This document shows positions 36,364 to 48,900 of a DNA stretch of 64,000 bases, one piece after another. The notes below the pieces were generated by a model that was not told the origin of the DNA, searched no databases, and saw only the letters and a list, made by a program, of their open reading frames with translations. The stretch is from Mesorhizobium sp. YM1C-6-2 (GTDB taxonomy: Bacteria > Pseudomonadota > Alphaproteobacteria > Rhizobiales > Rhizobiaceae): assembly GCF_003666685.1 (NCBI RefSeq), contig NZ_RCIZ01000003.1:1-64000 (forward strand), written 5' to 3'. How positions within the stretch are numbered: position 1 is the stretch's first letter; each line of letters opens with the position of its first letter. The translations under genes and the position numbers were made by a program.

Positions 36364-37086
36364 ATGGCGTCGAAACGGACTGTCCGACCGCGCCTTGTTG
36401 CTTGGGCCTGGTCGCTGACATGGCTGCGGCGCGCGATCAAGGTCGCGGCGTTCCTCGCGGTGCTGCCGATCGTGCTGACCATCCTCTATCTGCCTCCCTT
36501 CGTGCATCCGATCTCGACGCTGATGCTGAGGGACCTGGTGACCTTCCAGGGCTACGATCGGCAGTGGGTGCCGATCGAGGAGGTGGCCCCGGTGCTGCTT
36601 CATTCGGTGATCATGTCGGAAGACGGCCAGTTCTGCTCGCATCACGGCGTCGACCTTGCCGAGCTGAAGGTGGTGATCGACGATGCGATCTCGGGCGAGC
36701 AGCCGCGCGGCGCCTCCACCATCACCATGCAGACGGTGAAGAACCTCTATCTGTGGCAACGCCCCTTCACCACCCTGCGCAAGGTGGTGGAGCTGCCGCT
36801 CGCCATCTACATGGACCTGATCATGTCGAAGCGGCGGATCATGGAGATCTATGTCAACATCGCCGAATGGGGGCCGAACATCTACGGCATCGAGGCGGCC
36901 GCGCAGCATCATTTCGGCCGCTCCGCGAAGGATCTCACCAGGCGCCAGGCGGCGCTGCTCACCGTCGCGCTGCCCAACCCGATCACCCGCAATCCGGCCA
37001 AGCCGGGACCGGGCCTGCGAAGGCTCGCCAACATCATCGAAAGGCGCGCCGCGCGCGCCGGTGGCTATGTCGGCTGCCTCGAATAG
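36364..37086 (+). CDS. mtgA: monofunctional peptidoglycan glycosyltransferase
   Basis: A 240-residue inner-membrane enzyme that polymerises lipid II into glycan strands. A membrane anchor ([19 protein letters not shown], about 28-48) leads to the GT51 domain. The catalytic Glu is in [14 protein letters not shown], followed by [16 protein letters not shown] and [24 protein letters not shown]. No transpeptidase domain is present. ATG at 36364; an in-frame ATG at 36322 would add 14 residues. Confidence 0.95.
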   Translation: MASKRTVRPRLVAWAWSLTWLRRAIKVAAFLAVLPIVLTILYLPPFVHPISTLMLRDLVTFQGYDRQWVPIEEVAPVLLHSVIMSEDGQFCSHHGVDLAELKVVIDDAISGEQPRGASTITMQTVKNLYLWQRPFTTLRKVVELPLAIYMDLIMSKRRIMEIYVNIAEWGPNIYGIEAAAQHHFGRSAKDLTRRQAALLTVALPNPITRNPAKPGPGLRRLANIIERRAARAGGYVGCLE

Positions 37087-37242
37087 CCGCAGTGGCGGCG
37101 TGCGGCGCAAAAAAATCGCCGCGGCACTGGTCAAAACCGGCTGGCAAGTGTATGGACACGCCACTTTCTGAAGCTATCGGCCTGTAGCGTGGCCCTTTCA
37201 CTGGGGTCGCTCGGGCGTTTTACGGATTACTGGAGCACTTCC

Positions 37243-37425
37243 ATGGCTGTGCCAAAAAGAAAAACCTCGCCGTCCAAGCGTGGCATGCGCCGCTCGGCCG
37301 ACGCGCTCAAGGCCCCGACCTATATCGAGGACAAGAACTCCGGCGAAATGCGCCGCCCGCATCACATCGACCTGAAGACCGGCATGTATCGCGGCCGCCA
37401 GGTGCTGACGCCGAAGGAAAGCTGA
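37243..37425 (+). CDS. rpmF: 50S ribosomal protein L32 (bL32)
   Basis: A 60-residue ribosomal protein. The start [20 protein letters not shown] is the family signature, followed by [19 protein letters not shown]. The zinc-binding Cys pairs of some L32 proteins are absent, as normal for alphaproteobacteria. ATG at 37243; the open frame from 37189 is not conserved. A terminator follows directly. Confidence 0.97.
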   Translation: MAVPKRKTSPSKRGMRRSADALKAPTYIEDKNSGEMRRPHHIDLKTGMYRGRQVLTPKES

Positions 37426-37446
37426 GCCCTTCGCTCACCGTTCCAT

Positions 37447-37480
37447 GAAAAAAACCCGGCTTTTGGCCGGGTTTTTTGTT
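37447..37480. terminator. bidirectional terminator between rpmF and ftsH
   Basis: AACCCGGC (37453-37460), loop TTTTG, GCCGGGTT (37466-37473), with an A7 run before and a T-run after. It can act for the convergent rpmF and ftsH transcripts. Confidence 0.85.
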
Positions 37481-37499
37481 TGAGGCTCTGTCTCGGACT

Positions 37500-39434
<1,935 letters not shown>

Positions 39435-39540
39435 TTAATGTCCTGTCGGCGCCGCAACAGGACGCCTGTCTAAGGTGATATTCCTTGGCCGTAACATAGG
39501 GACCACGGCTACTATTGCCAAGCGTGACAGCCTGTCTCGG

Positions 39541-40848
39541 TTAAGCTTTACTCTCAATGTGTTCGCGAAAAGGCGGCGCCGGTATTTGCGGCGCGCCGAT
39601 CAGTTCCGCCGCGGCGCGCGCCGGGGCGAGATCGAAAGACGGCAAAAATCGCGCCCATGGCGCGAGGACGGGGACCGCCGTCCGGCCGGCGGGAAGCTCG
39701 GGCTGCGCCGCGGCGGCAAGGTGGAGGAGGGTCTCCGGAACCGGGCCCTTTTCGCCGTAGACGAACGAGCGGTCGCCTGCCGGCGGCTCGGACGGGCCGG
39801 CAATCCGGTATCGGCCGTCCCAGATATGCGCATCGAGGTCATCGGCCTCCGGCAGGTTCCGCGCTTCGCGCAGCAGGAAGACGCCCGTCTTGCGCCGGTC
39901 GACAAGCGTCCGCGACAGCACGGCGCGGACCTGACCGCCGGCGGCCAGCCTGGCATGCAGGGCTGCGGCGCGCGCCTCGTCGGGCAGATGGCGCGCGCCG
40001 CCGGTAACCGCCAGTAGGATGCGCAACGCATAGATGGCAGCGTCAGGCCGCGCCTCGAAAAAATCCGGCTGCAGCCTCAGAAGACCCGGCGCGGGGCGGT
40101 CGGCATGCTCGCGGATCAGCGCCGCCGCCGCATCGCCAAGCCGTTCCCGCCGTCTCGCGGCATCGGCCGCCACAGCCAACGCCTCGACGACTGCCGCATC
40201 ACCATCCTCCCCTGCGAGCTTCCTGCGGACACGCGGCCGCTCGTATCGCTGGTTGAGGTTTGTGGGGTCGTCGGACCAGCCGACATTTCTCTGCCTCAGG
40301 AAATCGCGCAGGGTTTCGCGGCGGGCGCCGAGCAGCGGGCGGGCAAACCATGTCCTGCCGTCGAACAGCGTTGCCGGCGCGATGCCGGCAAGTCCGCGTC
40401 CGTCGGCGTCGGCATCGCCGCGTTCGCGCCGCATCAGCACGGTCTCGGCCTGGTCGTCCGCCGTATGTCCGGTCAAGACGAGATCGGTATTCTCCGTGAC
40501 GGCAGCCTCGGCGAGCAATCGGTGGCGCGCCTCGCGCGCGGCGGCGGCAAGTCCGGTTGCCGGCTTGTCACCCGTCCAGGCGAGGACGCGGTGGGCAACG
40601 CCGATGCCCGCGCAGAGCCGCGCGACGGCGGCGGCCTCATCGGCCGATTCCGGCCGCAGTGCATGATCGACGGTGACGGCGACAAACCGAGTCGTCGGTG
40701 AAAATCGGTCGAGGTGGAGCTTGAGCAGCAGAAGCAGCGCGGTGGAGTCGCTGCCGCCTGACACAGCGGCGGTCACTGAGCCGCGGGAGGCGAGGTCGAG
40801 AGGCGAAAACAGCCCGGAATGTTCGGTGCCTTGCGGCGCGGTCAGCAC
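39541..40848 (-). CDS. tilS: tRNA(Ile)-lysidine synthase
   Basis: A 435-residue ATP-dependent enzyme that converts C34 of the CAU-anticodon isoleucine tRNA to lysidine. The PP-loop is SGGSDS (residues 30-35). Further motifs are AVTVDHALRPES and TGHTADDQAETVLMRRERGD. The long C-terminal region is variable, as usual. The GTG start at 40848 overlaps the cpoB stop by 7 bases, which fits translational coupling in the cpoB-tilS-ftsH order. Confidence 0.95.
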   Translation of the reverse strand: MLTAPQGTEHSGLFSPLDLASRGSVTAAVSGGSDSTALLLLLKLHLDRFSPTTRFVAVTVDHALRPESADEAAAVARLCAGIGVAHRVLAWTGDKPATGLAAAAREARHRLLAEAAVTENTDLVLTGHTADDQAETVLMRRERGDADADGRGLAGIAPATLFDGRTWFARPLLGARRETLRDFLRQRNVGWSDDPTNLNQRYERPRVRRKLAGEDGDAAVVEALAVAADAARRRERLGDAAAALIREHADRPAPGLLRLQPDFFEARPDAAIYALRILLAVTGGARHLPDEARAAALHARLAAGGQVRAVLSRTLVDRRKTGVFLLREARNLPEADDLDAHIWDGRYRIAGPSEPPAGDRSFVYGEKGPVPETLLHLAAAAQPELPAGRTAVPVLAPWARFLPSFDLAPARAAAELIGAPQIPAPPFREHIESKA

Positions 40849-41996
40849 GCGGCCAGGGCCTGTTCCTGCTTGACGCGTTCCTTCAGCGCGCCGGAAATGC
40901 TCGGATAGCGCTTGCCAATCTCGGAGAAGGTCGCGCAGGCGACGTCTTTCTGGTCGAGGCCGACCAGCGACACGCCGAGCTTCAGCAGCATGTCCGGGGC
41001 CTTCTTGGACGAGGGGTATTGCTTGTTGGCCGACAGGAACATCTCGGCCGCGTCGCGGTACTTCTTCTGGCCAAGCAGCGCCTCGCCGAGCCAGAAATGC
41101 GCGTCCGCCGCCTTGGGGTCGGAGGGAAAACGCGAGATGTGGTCGCGAAAGCCCGCTTCCGCCGTGCCGTAGTCGCCGGAGAGGATGAATTCGTAGGAAT
41201 TGCGGTAGAGCTCTTCCGGATCGTCGGTTGACGGCAGGGCCGCCATCTGGGTTCCGGCCGGCTCCTGGGCCGTCTGACTGGGGGTCGCCTGCCGCACCGG
41301 CGCCTCGTCAGCGGTGACGCCCGGGATGCCCCGGGTGACGCCGCCGACGGACTGCGTGGTCTGGTCGCCGACGGAGCCGCCGGTCACATTGCCCTTGTCG
41401 TCGAAGGTGATGGTGCCGAACGTCGTCGGCGGCGCGCCAAGCACGTTGCCGCCATTGCCCGACGGAACCTCCGCCGGCTCCCCGGTACGGTTGTCGACGA
41501 GCACCTCCGGTTCCATCGGGACGCCGGAACCATCTTCTTCCTCGTCGACGGCCGCCGACTGGTTCGCGTCAGCCGGCGGTGGGGCAGGGGTGGCCGGAGC
41601 CGACGCGACATTGCTGTCGGTCGGCGTGCCGGCGTCGGTCTTCTTGCCTTCGAGCTCCTGGAAGCGGAACTCGTTGTCCTCCTGCATCTTCCGCATCTGC
41701 TCCTGCATCTGCAGGATCTGGAAGTTCAGCTCCTCGATGGTGCCGGAAAGGGAGCGGATCTGCTCTTCCAGCGCGGTGATGCGGGGGTCGCCCGCCTGCG
41801 CCATCTGGATCTGGCCGGCAGGGCTCTCCTTGCCGCCGAAGAGCTTCGGCAGGCCGATCTTGGGCAGCGACAGGCCGCTCTCGGCGGTGTCGGACTTGAG
41901 TGCATTCAGGAGCCCGACGCGCTCGTCCGCATGGACGATCGTGCCGGACACGAACAGGATTGCGAGCGTACCGCTCAGGATGGATCGAAAATACAT
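40842..41996 (-). CDS. cpoB: Tol-Pal system protein CpoB (YbgF)
   Basis: A 384-residue periplasmic protein that coordinates peptidoglycan synthesis with outer-membrane constriction. It has a signal peptide (LAILFVSGTIVHA), an N-terminal trimerising coiled coil (about 72-118, ITALEEQIRSLSGTIEELNFQILQ), a long low-complexity linker (about 120-255) and C-terminal TPR repeats (DPEELYRNSYEFILSGDYGTAEAGFRDHI onward). The linker is longer than in E. coli. ATG at 41996; the open frame to 42413 covers the pal terminator and is not coding. Confidence 0.93.
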   Translation of the reverse strand: MYFRSILSGTLAILFVSGTIVHADERVGLLNALKSDTAESGLSLPKIGLPKLFGGKESPAGQIQMAQAGDPRITALEEQIRSLSGTIEELNFQILQMQEQMRKMQEDNEFRFQELEGKKTDAGTPTDSNVASAPATPAPPPADANQSAAVDEEEDGSGVPMEPEVLVDNRTGEPAEVPSGNGGNVLGAPPTTFGTITFDDKGNVTGGSVGDQTTQSVGGVTRGIPGVTADEAPVRQATPSQTAQEPAGTQMAALPSTDDPEELYRNSYEFILSGDYGTAEAGFRDHISRFPSDPKAADAHFWLGEALLGQKKYRDAAEMFLSANKQYPSSKKAPDMLLKLGVSLVGLDQKDVACATFSEIGKRYPSISGALKERVKQEQALAAC

Positions 41997-42099
41997 GGGC
42001 GTCTCAACGATGGAGAGGAACATTTGGCGCAAAGGCTGCGCATCTCGGCTTTTAGAGCAAGACGAGACTTCGGCCAAATTTTGTTTGCACGGCTCCGCA

Positions 42100-42130
42100 A
42101 ACGAAAAAGGCGGCCGGAACGGCCGCCTTT
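42100..42130 (-). terminator. terminator after pal
   Basis: On the plus strand, A5, then AAAGGCGGCC (42106-42115), loop GGAAC, GGCCGCCTTT (42121-42130). Read on the minus strand it is a ten-pair hairpin followed by TTTTTCGTTT, 25 bases after the pal stop. cpoB downstream would then need its own promoter or read-through. Confidence 0.8.
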
Positions 42131-42154
42131 CGATAGAAGTGTGACCTTTCGGCC

Positions 42155-42658
42155 TCAGCTGCCGGCGCCGGAGAGCGTGGTCACCGCGCGGCGGTTCTGC
42201 GACCAGCAGGAGATGTCGTCGCAGACCGCGACAGGCCGCTCCTTGCCGTAGGAGATCGTCTTCATGCGGTTGGCGGCGACGCCACGCGCGGCGAGGAAGT
42301 CGCGGGTCGCTGCAGCGCGGCGGGCGCCGAGCGCGATGTTGTATTCGCGGGTACCGCGCTCGTCGGCATGGCCCTCGATGACGATGGCGTACTGGCGGTA
42401 CTTGTTCAGCCACTGGGCCTGGCGGCTGAGGATGCCCTGCGCGTCGGAGCGGATCACCGAGCTGTCGGTGTCGAAGAAGATGCGGTCGCCGACATTGACC
42501 GTGAAGTCCTGGGCGGAGCCCGGCGTCGCCGCGCCGCCGGCAAGGCCCAGATCCGCCGCATTGTTCGGGGTCTTCTTGTTGGCGCAGCCCGCGATCGCGA
42601 GCGTCAGGAACAACGCTACGACGAGCGGATTACGTGTGATTGCTGCGATGCGGCGCAT
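42155..42658 (-). CDS. pal: peptidoglycan-associated lipoprotein Pal
   Basis: A 167-residue outer-membrane lipoprotein that binds peptidoglycan and TolB. The lipobox is LAIAGC, with the lipidated Cys at about residue 25. The OmpA-like domain (about 55-165) contains RIFFDTDSSVI, IEGHADERGTREYNIALGARRA and the end SQNRRAVT, covering the diaminopimelate-binding Asp and Arg positions. ATG at 42658, preceded by GGAGAGGCC. Confidence 0.97.
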   Translation of the reverse strand: MRRIAAITRNPLVVALFLTLAIAGCANKKTPNNAADLGLAGGAATPGSAQDFTVNVGDRIFFDTDSSVIRSDAQGILSRQAQWLNKYRQYAIVIEGHADERGTREYNIALGARRAAATRDFLAARGVAANRMKTISYGKERPVAVCDDISCWSQNRRAVTTLSGAGS

Positions 42659-42871
42659 GCCGGCCTCTCCTTCGCATTCGAGTGATTTCGTTGAACAACC
42701 AGTAACCACATCGCGGTTAACCGGCGTTCAAGAAACATGGTTAATGGTTTGTGACCGTCGCCCGTCCGCGACCAGCCCTTCCCTGTTTCGCAAGTGTCCG
42801 TGCTCCCTTGGCGGAAATACGGCATTAAGGCGGCGCCTCGGTGGCGTCGCCGCCGATGGTTAAAATTTGAT

Positions 42872-44197
42872 CTATTCGAGCAGCGGCGACCAGGCAGGGT
42901 CCGAAGCGAAGTTCTGCGTCGGGATGGCCTGCTCGTTGCGGCCGGTCAGGTCGATCGAATAGAGGCGCGGCCCGCCCGATCCGGCGGCTTCCTTGAAGAA
43001 CATGATGTAGCGGCCGTTCGGCGCCCAGGTCGGGCCTTCCTGCTGGAAGCCGGAGGAGAGGATGCGCTCGCCGGAACCGTCGGTCTTCATCACGCCGATC
43101 TGGAACTCGCCGCCCGACTGTTTGGTGAAGGCGATCAGGTCGCCGCGCGGCGACCACACCGGCGTCGAATAGCTGCCGCCGCCGAAGGAGATGCGGGTCT
43201 GGCCCGAACCGTCGGCGCCCATCACGTAGATCTGCGGCTGGCCACCGCGGTCGGAGGTGAAGACCACCCTGCCGCCGTCAGGCGAATAGGAGGGCGAGGT
43301 GTCGATCGAATTCGACTCGGTCAGCCGCGTCGTCGAGCGACTCCTCAGATCCATGGCGTAGACGTTGGAATTGCCGTCCTCGCGCATCAGGCTCATGATC
43401 ACCTTCTGGCCATCGGGCGAGAAGCGCGGGGCGAAGGTCATGCCTGGGAAATTGCCGACGAGTTCGCGCTGGCCTGTCTCGATCTGCAGCAGATAGACGC
43501 GCGGCTGGCCGCTCTCGTACGACATGTAGGTGATTTCCTGACGCGTCGGCGAGAAGCGCGGGGTCAGGGTGATCGCCTTGCCGTCAGAGAGATAGCGAAC
43601 ATTGGCGCCGTCCTGGTCCATGATCGCCAGGCGCTTCTTGCGCTGGTTCTTCGGACCGGACTCGTCGATATAGACGACGCGCGTGTCGAAATAGCCCTTC
43701 TCGCCGGTCAGCCGCTCATAGATGGCGTCGGCGATGATGTGGGCGACACGGCGCGAATTCGCCTTGTTGGCGAAGAACTGCTCGCCGATCAGCTGCTCAC
43801 CGGCGAAGGTGTCCCACAGCCGGAACTCGGCCCGCAGGCGGCCGTCGCCCTCCTGGGTGACGCGGCCGGTGACCAGGGCCTGGGCGTTGATGACCTTCCA
43901 GTCCTCGAAGCGGGGCGCAGCGTCGGGGTTGGAGATCTTCTCGATGAAGGCGCCCTTGTCGATGGGAGCGAACAGGCCGGACCGCTTCAGGTCGGCCGCG
44001 ATCACGCTGGTGATCTCGGCGCCCATCTGGTCGCTCGCCAGGAAGTCGGTGATGGCGATCGGCAGCGGCTCGATATTGCCCTTGTTGACGTCGATCTCGA
44101 CCAGCGCCCGCGCCGGCAGCGTGGCGGCCACGCCAAAACCGGCGGCAAGGGCGGCGGCGGTCAACATCGCTCGGAAGAATCTTTTCATGCACTTCAT
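42872..44197 (-). CDS. tolB: Tol-Pal translocation protein TolB
   Basis: A 441-residue periplasmic protein: signal peptide (about 1-31), an N-terminal domain (LPIAITDFL onward) and a six-bladed beta-propeller (about 170-440). Repeats such as [30 protein letters not shown] and [16 protein letters not shown] mark the blades. Pal binds the propeller. It lies between tolA and pal, with gaps of 40 and 213 bases. Confidence 0.97.
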   Translation of the reverse strand: MKCMKRFFRAMLTAAALAAGFGVAATLPARALVEIDVNKGNIEPLPIAITDFLASDQMGAEITSVIAADLKRSGLFAPIDKGAFIEKISNPDAAPRFEDWKVINAQALVTGRVTQEGDGRLRAEFRLWDTFAGEQLIGEQFFANKANSRRVAHIIADAIYERLTGEKGYFDTRVVYIDESGPKNQRKKRLAIMDQDGANVRYLSDGKAITLTPRFSPTRQEITYMSYESGQPRVYLLQIETGQRELVGNFPGMTFAPRFSPDGQKVIMSLMREDGNSNVYAMDLRSRSTTRLTESNSIDTSPSYSPDGGRVVFTSDRGGQPQIYVMGADGSGQTRISFGGGSYSTPVWSPRGDLIAFTKQSGGEFQIGVMKTDGSGERILSSGFQQEGPTWAPNGRYIMFFKEAAGSGGPRLYSIDLTGRNEQAIPTQNFASDPAWSPLLE

Positions 44198-44237
44198 GCA
44201 GTCGAACCTCTTTGGCTAAAGTCCCGGGGACGTCGCT

Positions 44238-45299
44238 TCAGAACATTTCGCTCGGGTCGAAATTGACGATGACATCCGCCCAGGCTTCGTATTTTTCGGC
44301 GGGAAGATTGTAGGGGGCGCAGCGCGAGACGGCGCGGCGCGCCGCTTCCGCCGCGGCGCGTTCGACGCCGGCGCTGCCGCCGCCGCTGATGATCTGCGGG
44401 CTGCCTTCGATCGCGCCGGAACGGTCGAGCTTGAACTGGACGGAGACACGCAAATTGCCGGCGTCGGCAGCGCCGGCGGGTATGTTCCAGCAGCGCTGCA
44501 CCTGACCGCGCAACGCGTCCATCTCGCTCTGCGACAGCTTGGTGCCGCCCGTCGACTTGTCGCCGCCGAGCGACGCCGTCTCGGTCGAGCGCTTGGCGCC
44601 GCCGCCGGACGCCTTCTCCTTGTTGAGGAGCGCTGCGACCTCGTCGGCGTCGAATTCCTTTTCCTCCGACTTCGGCCTGGAGGCCGCCTGCTTGGTCGGC
44701 TTCTCGGCTTCCTTGCGCTCGGGCGTCTTGGCGGTCTGCGCCTGCGGCGGCTTGGGCCTGGCCTCCGGCGCAGGCGCTTCCGTCGGCAGCTTGACGACTT
44801 CTTCGGCCGTCTCGTTCGCGGCGATCGCCTCGCTCACCGGATCGGGCTTGACCTCCTGCTTCGGCTCGGGCTGCGGCATCACCTCCGTCGCCGGAACGGC
44901 CGCAGTCTTCGGCTCAGGCTCGACGACCGGCTCGGGCTTGGGGCGCTCGACGGGCTTCGGATCCGGCTTCGGGGCCTCCTTCGGCATCGCCGCGGCCTCG
45001 ACTTCCTTCGGCCTGACCTCGGGCGTCGCCTTCTTGTCGGTGTCGACCTTGTTCTCGCCGACCTTCTCCGCGTCAGGTATGGTCTCGGTCTTCTCGGTCG
45101 GCTTCGGCGTCGGCTTCTCGTTGAGTTCGGCCTTCTTGTCGCCCTGCTGGATCTGGGTGATCGATTCCACCGGCACCAGGTCGACAGGCAGCGACTCGAT
45201 ATCCATGACCTCGAACGGCTTCGGGGCCGACAACGAGATCAGCCCGAAGCCGAGCACGGCCGCATGCAGCACCACCGATGTCGTGAGGCCGGTCTTCAT
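44238..45299 (-). CDS. tolA: Tol-Pal protein TolA
   Basis: A 353-residue inner-membrane protein reaching to the outer membrane. TM helix (SVVLHAAVLGFGLISL, about 8-24), then a very long Lys/Pro/Glu-rich segment (about 60-240, with KPEPKPVERPKPEP-like runs), then a small TonB-C-like domain (about 265-353: RCWNIPAGAADAGNLRVSVQFKLDRSGAI). It transmits TolQR force to TolB-Pal. The Pro/Lys-rich spacer differs from the Ala-rich helix of E. coli TolA, as in other alphaproteobacteria. It begins 3 bases after the tolR stop. Confidence 0.93.
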   Translation of the reverse strand: MKTGLTTSVVLHAAVLGFGLISLSAPKPFEVMDIESLPVDLVPVESITQIQQGDKKAELNEKPTPKPTEKTETIPDAEKVGENKVDTDKKATPEVRPKEVEAAAMPKEAPKPDPKPVERPKPEPVVEPEPKTAAVPATEVMPQPEPKQEVKPDPVSEAIAANETAEEVVKLPTEAPAPEARPKPPQAQTAKTPERKEAEKPTKQAASRPKSEEKEFDADEVAALLNKEKASGGGAKRSTETASLGGDKSTGGTKLSQSEMDALRGQVQRCWNIPAGAADAGNLRVSVQFKLDRSGAIEGSPQIISGGGSAGVERAAAEAARRAVSRCAPYNLPAEKYEAWADVIVNFDPSEMF

Positions 45300-45302
45300 G
45301 GT

Positions 45303-45758
<456 letters not shown>

Positions 45759-45768
45759 TGTCTAGTCC

Positions 45769-46479
45769 TCAGGCCTTCGGCGCGACTTTTTCATCGATTT
45801 GCCGCGAGAGTATGGCGGAAAACTCGTCGGCGAAGCCTTCCATCCTGACGGCGATCTTGCCGGCGTCCGACGACAGTTTGTTGTAGGCGATGACGGCCGG
45901 GATGGCCGCGAGCAGGCCTATCGCGGTGGCGAGCAGCGCCTCGGCGATGCCGGGGGCGACGACGGCGAGGCTGGTCTGCTTCGAGCCGGCGATCGCCTGG
46001 AACGAGGTCATGATGCCGACCACGGTGCCGAACAGGCCGATGAAGGGCGCCGCGGAGCCGATCGTGGCGAGGAAGCCGAGCCGGCCTTCGAGCCGCTCCA
46101 TCTCGCGCGTCAGCGCCAAGTCCATCGCCTTGTCGATGCGCGTCTGCAATCCGAGCGGCGATTTGGCGCCCTTCTCGAAGCTCTTCTTCCATTCGCGCAT
46201 GGCGGCGACGAAGATCGAACCCATTCCCGACGTCTTGCGCTCGGCCAGCGTCTTGTAGAGTTCCTCGAGCGACTGACCGGACCAGAAGACCTGCTCGAAA
46301 CGGTTGAGCGAGCTTCGCATGCGGGCATAGGCGATCAGCTTGTCGACGACGATCGCCCAGGTCCAGATGGAGGCGGCGAGCAGGCCGATCATCACCAGTT
46401 TGACGACCCAGCCGGCCTGCGCGAACAAGTGCCACACGGATAATTGAACGCCGGGTTCGGCGAGAGGAAGATTTTCCAT
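45769..46479 (-). CDS. tolQ: Tol-Pal protein TolQ
   Basis: A 236-residue inner-membrane channel subunit (ExbB/MotA superfamily) with three membrane segments: LVMIGLLAASIWTWAIVV (about 28-45), LATIGSAAPFIGLFGTVVGIMTSF (about 135-158) and a third (about 170-195, AEALLATAIGLLAAIPAVIAY). The ATG at 46479 follows AGGACCTCTCT. The 243 bases upstream to ybgC hold no gene. Confidence 0.97.
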   Translation of the reverse strand: MENLPLAEPGVQLSVWHLFAQAGWVVKLVMIGLLAASIWTWAIVVDKLIAYARMRSSLNRFEQVFWSGQSLEELYKTLAERKTSGMGSIFVAAMREWKKSFEKGAKSPLGLQTRIDKAMDLALTREMERLEGRLGFLATIGSAAPFIGLFGTVVGIMTSFQAIAGSKQTSLAVVAPGIAEALLATAIGLLAAIPAVIAYNKLSSDAGKIAVRMEGFADEFSAILSRQIDEKVAPKA

Positions 46480-46722
46480 AGAGAGGTCCTTAAAGATTTC
46501 CGGGCGTGGCTCGCGGCTGGCCCCTGGCGCATGTTTTCCCGTTGATCCGTTCGCGCAATGCTTCCGGAAATGCCCCAAAATGCGCCGTTCGCGGCCTTTT
46601 CAGGGCAAATGTTGGTGAAAGGAAGGCGCGTGGATTCCCGTCCAATCCTCATCGGCTTCTTCATGAACCGTTATGGTTAAGGATCGGTTAGGACATCGGG
46701 CCGCAACGGCGGCGAAAATCCG

Positions 46723-47184
46723 TCAGACGCCGCCGGGCATGAACGCCGCTATCCATTCGGCCGGAAACCGTTTCGGTCGTCCGTTCTCGCCGATGATGGC
46801 GGCTTCCACCTTGGCGGCGATCAGCGCCTCGTCGCCGCGGCGGATTTCCTGCGCCATGAAGATGCGGGCGCCGGAAATCCTTTCCGTGCGCGTGTCGATG
46901 GTGAGCACGTCGTCCATGCGCGCAGACCTGATGAAGTCGATTTCCATGCGCCGCACGACCCAGACGATCTTCTCGCCGCGCTGGCCTTCGAGGAGCTCGG
47001 TGTGGCGGACGCCGGCGAGCCTTAGATAGTCGGAGCGGCCGCGTTCAAGGAATTCCAGGTAGCGTGCGTGATAGACCACGCCGGAGAAATCGGTGTCGGC
47101 ATAATAGACGCGCGCCAGAAGCCTGTGGCCGAAGGGCGTCAGTTCGCCGGAGATTCCGGCGGCGAGAGCTTCCTGTTCGCCCAC
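46723..47184 (-). CDS. ybgC: acyl-CoA thioesterase YbgC
   Basis: A 153-residue hotdog-fold thioesterase linked to the Tol-Pal locus. The active-site block VYYADTDFSGVVYHARYLEFLERGR contains the catalytic Asp. Also typical: DFIRSARMDDVLTIDTR. The start is a GTG one base after the ruvB stop region, so it is probably co-transcribed with ruvB. Confidence 0.95.
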   Translation of the reverse strand: MGEQEALAAGISGELTPFGHRLLARVYYADTDFSGVVYHARYLEFLERGRSDYLRLAGVRHTELLEGQRGEKIVWVVRRMEIDFIRSARMDDVLTIDTRTERISGARIFMAQEIRRGDEALIAAKVEAAIIGENGRPKRFPAEWIAAFMPGGV

Positions 47185-47185
47185 T

Positions 47186-48226
47186 TCAGCTCTCTTCCTG
47201 GAAAAGATTGATCTGCTGTTGCGCCAGGTCCTTCGGCGCTTCCAGCCCCAGATGCCGCCATGCGTTGGCCGTCAGCACCCGGCCGCGCGGTGTGCGCTGG
47301 ATGAAACCCTGCTGGATGAGATAGGGTTCTATGATGTCCTCGATGGCGTCGCGCGGCTCCGACAGGCCCGCCGCAATCGTCTCGATGCCGACCGGACCGC
47401 CGCCGAAATTCATCGCGATCATCGAGAGATAGCGCCGGTCGAGCTGGTCGAGGCCGAGCGCATCGACCTCGAGCCTGAGCAGCGCCTCGTCGGCCACCTT
47501 GCGCGTCACATGGTCGACGCCGGCGACCGAGGCGAAGTCGCGCACGCGGCGCAGCAGCCGGCCGGCGATGCGCGGCGTGCCGCGCGCGCGGCGGGCGATC
47601 TCGACGGCGCCGTCGTCGCCGAGCGGCAGGCCGAGGATGCGCGCGCCGCGCCTGACGATCTGCTCCAGTTCCTCGACCGTGTAGAAGTTCAGCCTGACCG
47701 GAATGCCGAACCGGTCGCGCAGCGGGTTGGTGAGCAGGCCGAGCCGCGTGGTCGCGGCGACCAGCGTGAATTTCGCGAGATCGATCTTGACGGAGCGCGC
47801 CGCCGGCCCCTCGCCGATGATCAGGTCTAGCTGGTAGTCCTCCATCGCCGGGTAGAGGATCTCCTCGACGGCGGGATTCAGCCGGTGGATCTCGTCGATG
47901 AAAAGGACGTCGCGCTCCTCGAGATTGGTGAGCAGCGCCGCGAGATCGCCGGCCTTGGCGATGACCGGCCCGGAGGTCGAGCGGAAGTTGACGCCGAGTT
48001 CGCGCGCCATGATCTGCGCCAGCGTTGTCTTGCCGAGGCCAGGCGGCCCGACGAAGAGCACATGGTCGAGCGCCTCGCCCCGGCCTTTCGCCGCCTCGAT
48101 GAAGATCTTCAGGTTGGCGCGCGCCGCCGCCTGGCCGATGAACTCGTCGAGCGATTGCGGCCGCAGCGTCTGGTCGACATCCTCGCCGCGCTTTTCCGGG
48201 GAGACGAAACGGGGGGCGAGGCTCAC
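47186..48226 (-). CDS. ruvB: Holliday junction branch-migration ATPase RuvB
   Basis: A 346-residue AAA+ motor. Walker [10 protein letters not shown] (60-68), Walker [12 protein letters not shown], sensor/arginine-finger segment in [18 protein letters not shown], and the C-terminal winged helix [19 protein letters not shown]. The GTG start at 48226 overlaps the TGA of the vapC-like toxin gene (GTGA), so its translation is coupled to that gene rather than to ruvA as usual. Confidence 0.98.
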   Translation of the reverse strand: MSLAPRFVSPEKRGEDVDQTLRPQSLDEFIGQAAARANLKIFIEAAKGRGEALDHVLFVGPPGLGKTTLAQIMARELGVNFRSTSGPVIAKAGDLAALLTNLEERDVLFIDEIHRLNPAVEEILYPAMEDYQLDLIIGEGPAARSVKIDLAKFTLVAATTRLGLLTNPLRDRFGIPVRLNFYTVEELEQIVRRGARILGLPLGDDGAVEIARRARGTPRIAGRLLRRVRDFASVAGVDHVTRKVADEALLRLEVDALGLDQLDRRYLSMIAMNFGGGPVGIETIAAGLSEPRDAIEDIIEPYLIQQGFIQRTPRGRVLTANAWRHLGLEAPKDLAQQQINLFQEES

Positions 48227-48621
48227 GAGAGAAGCTCCATGCCGGGCGCAGATTTCGCCGCGCCTCCATCGAATGTGAAAGTGCGGACAGCTCCGAGTTC
48301 GCGGTTTCGCAAGGCGATGATCATATCGGCGAAATCCGCAGTTCCTGCCTCATAGGTCGCCAGGGCCTTGCCAACCACCTCCAGCGCTTCGAACTCGATA
48401 TATTCGACGCCAAGAAGGTCACGCATAACTGCCGCAAGCCTCGCCTGAGGAAGTTTATATCGCGACCGCAAGACCCAGAAAAACTCCATCAGGACCGGCA
48501 GATTGACGAATCCGGGCTCGTCGCGCCTGAGGCTCTTCAATAGCCGCTGCGCCGCCTTGGACTGCTCCGGATCGTCGTTCAAGGTCGCGCGCAGCAGAAT
48601 ATTGGTATCGAGCCCGATCAA
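48223..48621 (-). CDS. vapC: PIN-domain RNase toxin (VapC family)
   Basis: A 132-residue PIN-domain protein. Acidic residues of the metal site are Asp5 ([11 protein letters not shown]), Glu46 (LMEFFWVL), Asp96 and Asp99 (TADFADM). It would cleave specific RNAs when free of its antitoxin. The ATG overlaps the stop of the AbrB-type gene by ATGA, and its own stop overlaps the ruvB start. The toxin-antitoxin pair is therefore placed inside ruvA-ruvB. The target RNA is unknown. Confidence 0.9.
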   Translation of the reverse strand: MIGLDTNILLRATLNDDPEQSKAAQRLLKSLRRDEPGFVNLPVLMEFFWVLRSRYKLPQARLAAVMRDLLGVEYIEFEALEVVGKALATYEAGTADFADMIIALRNRELGAVRTFTFDGGAAKSAPGMELLS

Positions 48622-48899
48622 GTGCCCGCCCCACCCCGGTTTTTCTTTCCGCCTTCGACATGGTCACTGACGCCTTCGCCGATGGCGCGGTCGTAGTCCT
48701 CGTTCGTTGTTCCCGGTATCGCATAATCAGCCAGCGCACCGAACAATATGTCCACCGGGCGATTACGCGGAACGATGAGATAGCCCTGATTCATCTCGAT
48801 AAAGGCGATGCGGTCGCCCGTATGAAGCCCAAGCTTCTCCCGGACTTCCGCGGGGATCGTCGTCTGGCCCTTGCTCGAAATTCTTGCTTCTATGCCCAT
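48618..48899 (-). CDS. vapB: AbrB/MazE-type antitoxin
   Basis: A 93-residue protein with an N-terminal AbrB swapped-hairpin DNA-binding domain (ARISSKGQTTIPAEVREKLGLHTGDRIAF, about 5-33) and a C-terminal tail (about 45-93) that would wrap and block the PIN toxin. The upstream promoter has an inverted repeat, fitting autorepression by the antitoxin-toxin complex. The start ATG at 48899 has a weak ribosome-binding site. Confidence 0.9.
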   Translation of the reverse strand: MGIEARISSKGQTTIPAEVREKLGLHTGDRIAFIEMNQGYLIVPRNRPVDILFGALADYAIPGTTNEDYDRAIGEGVSDHVEGGKKNRGGAGT

Positions 48900-48900
48900 G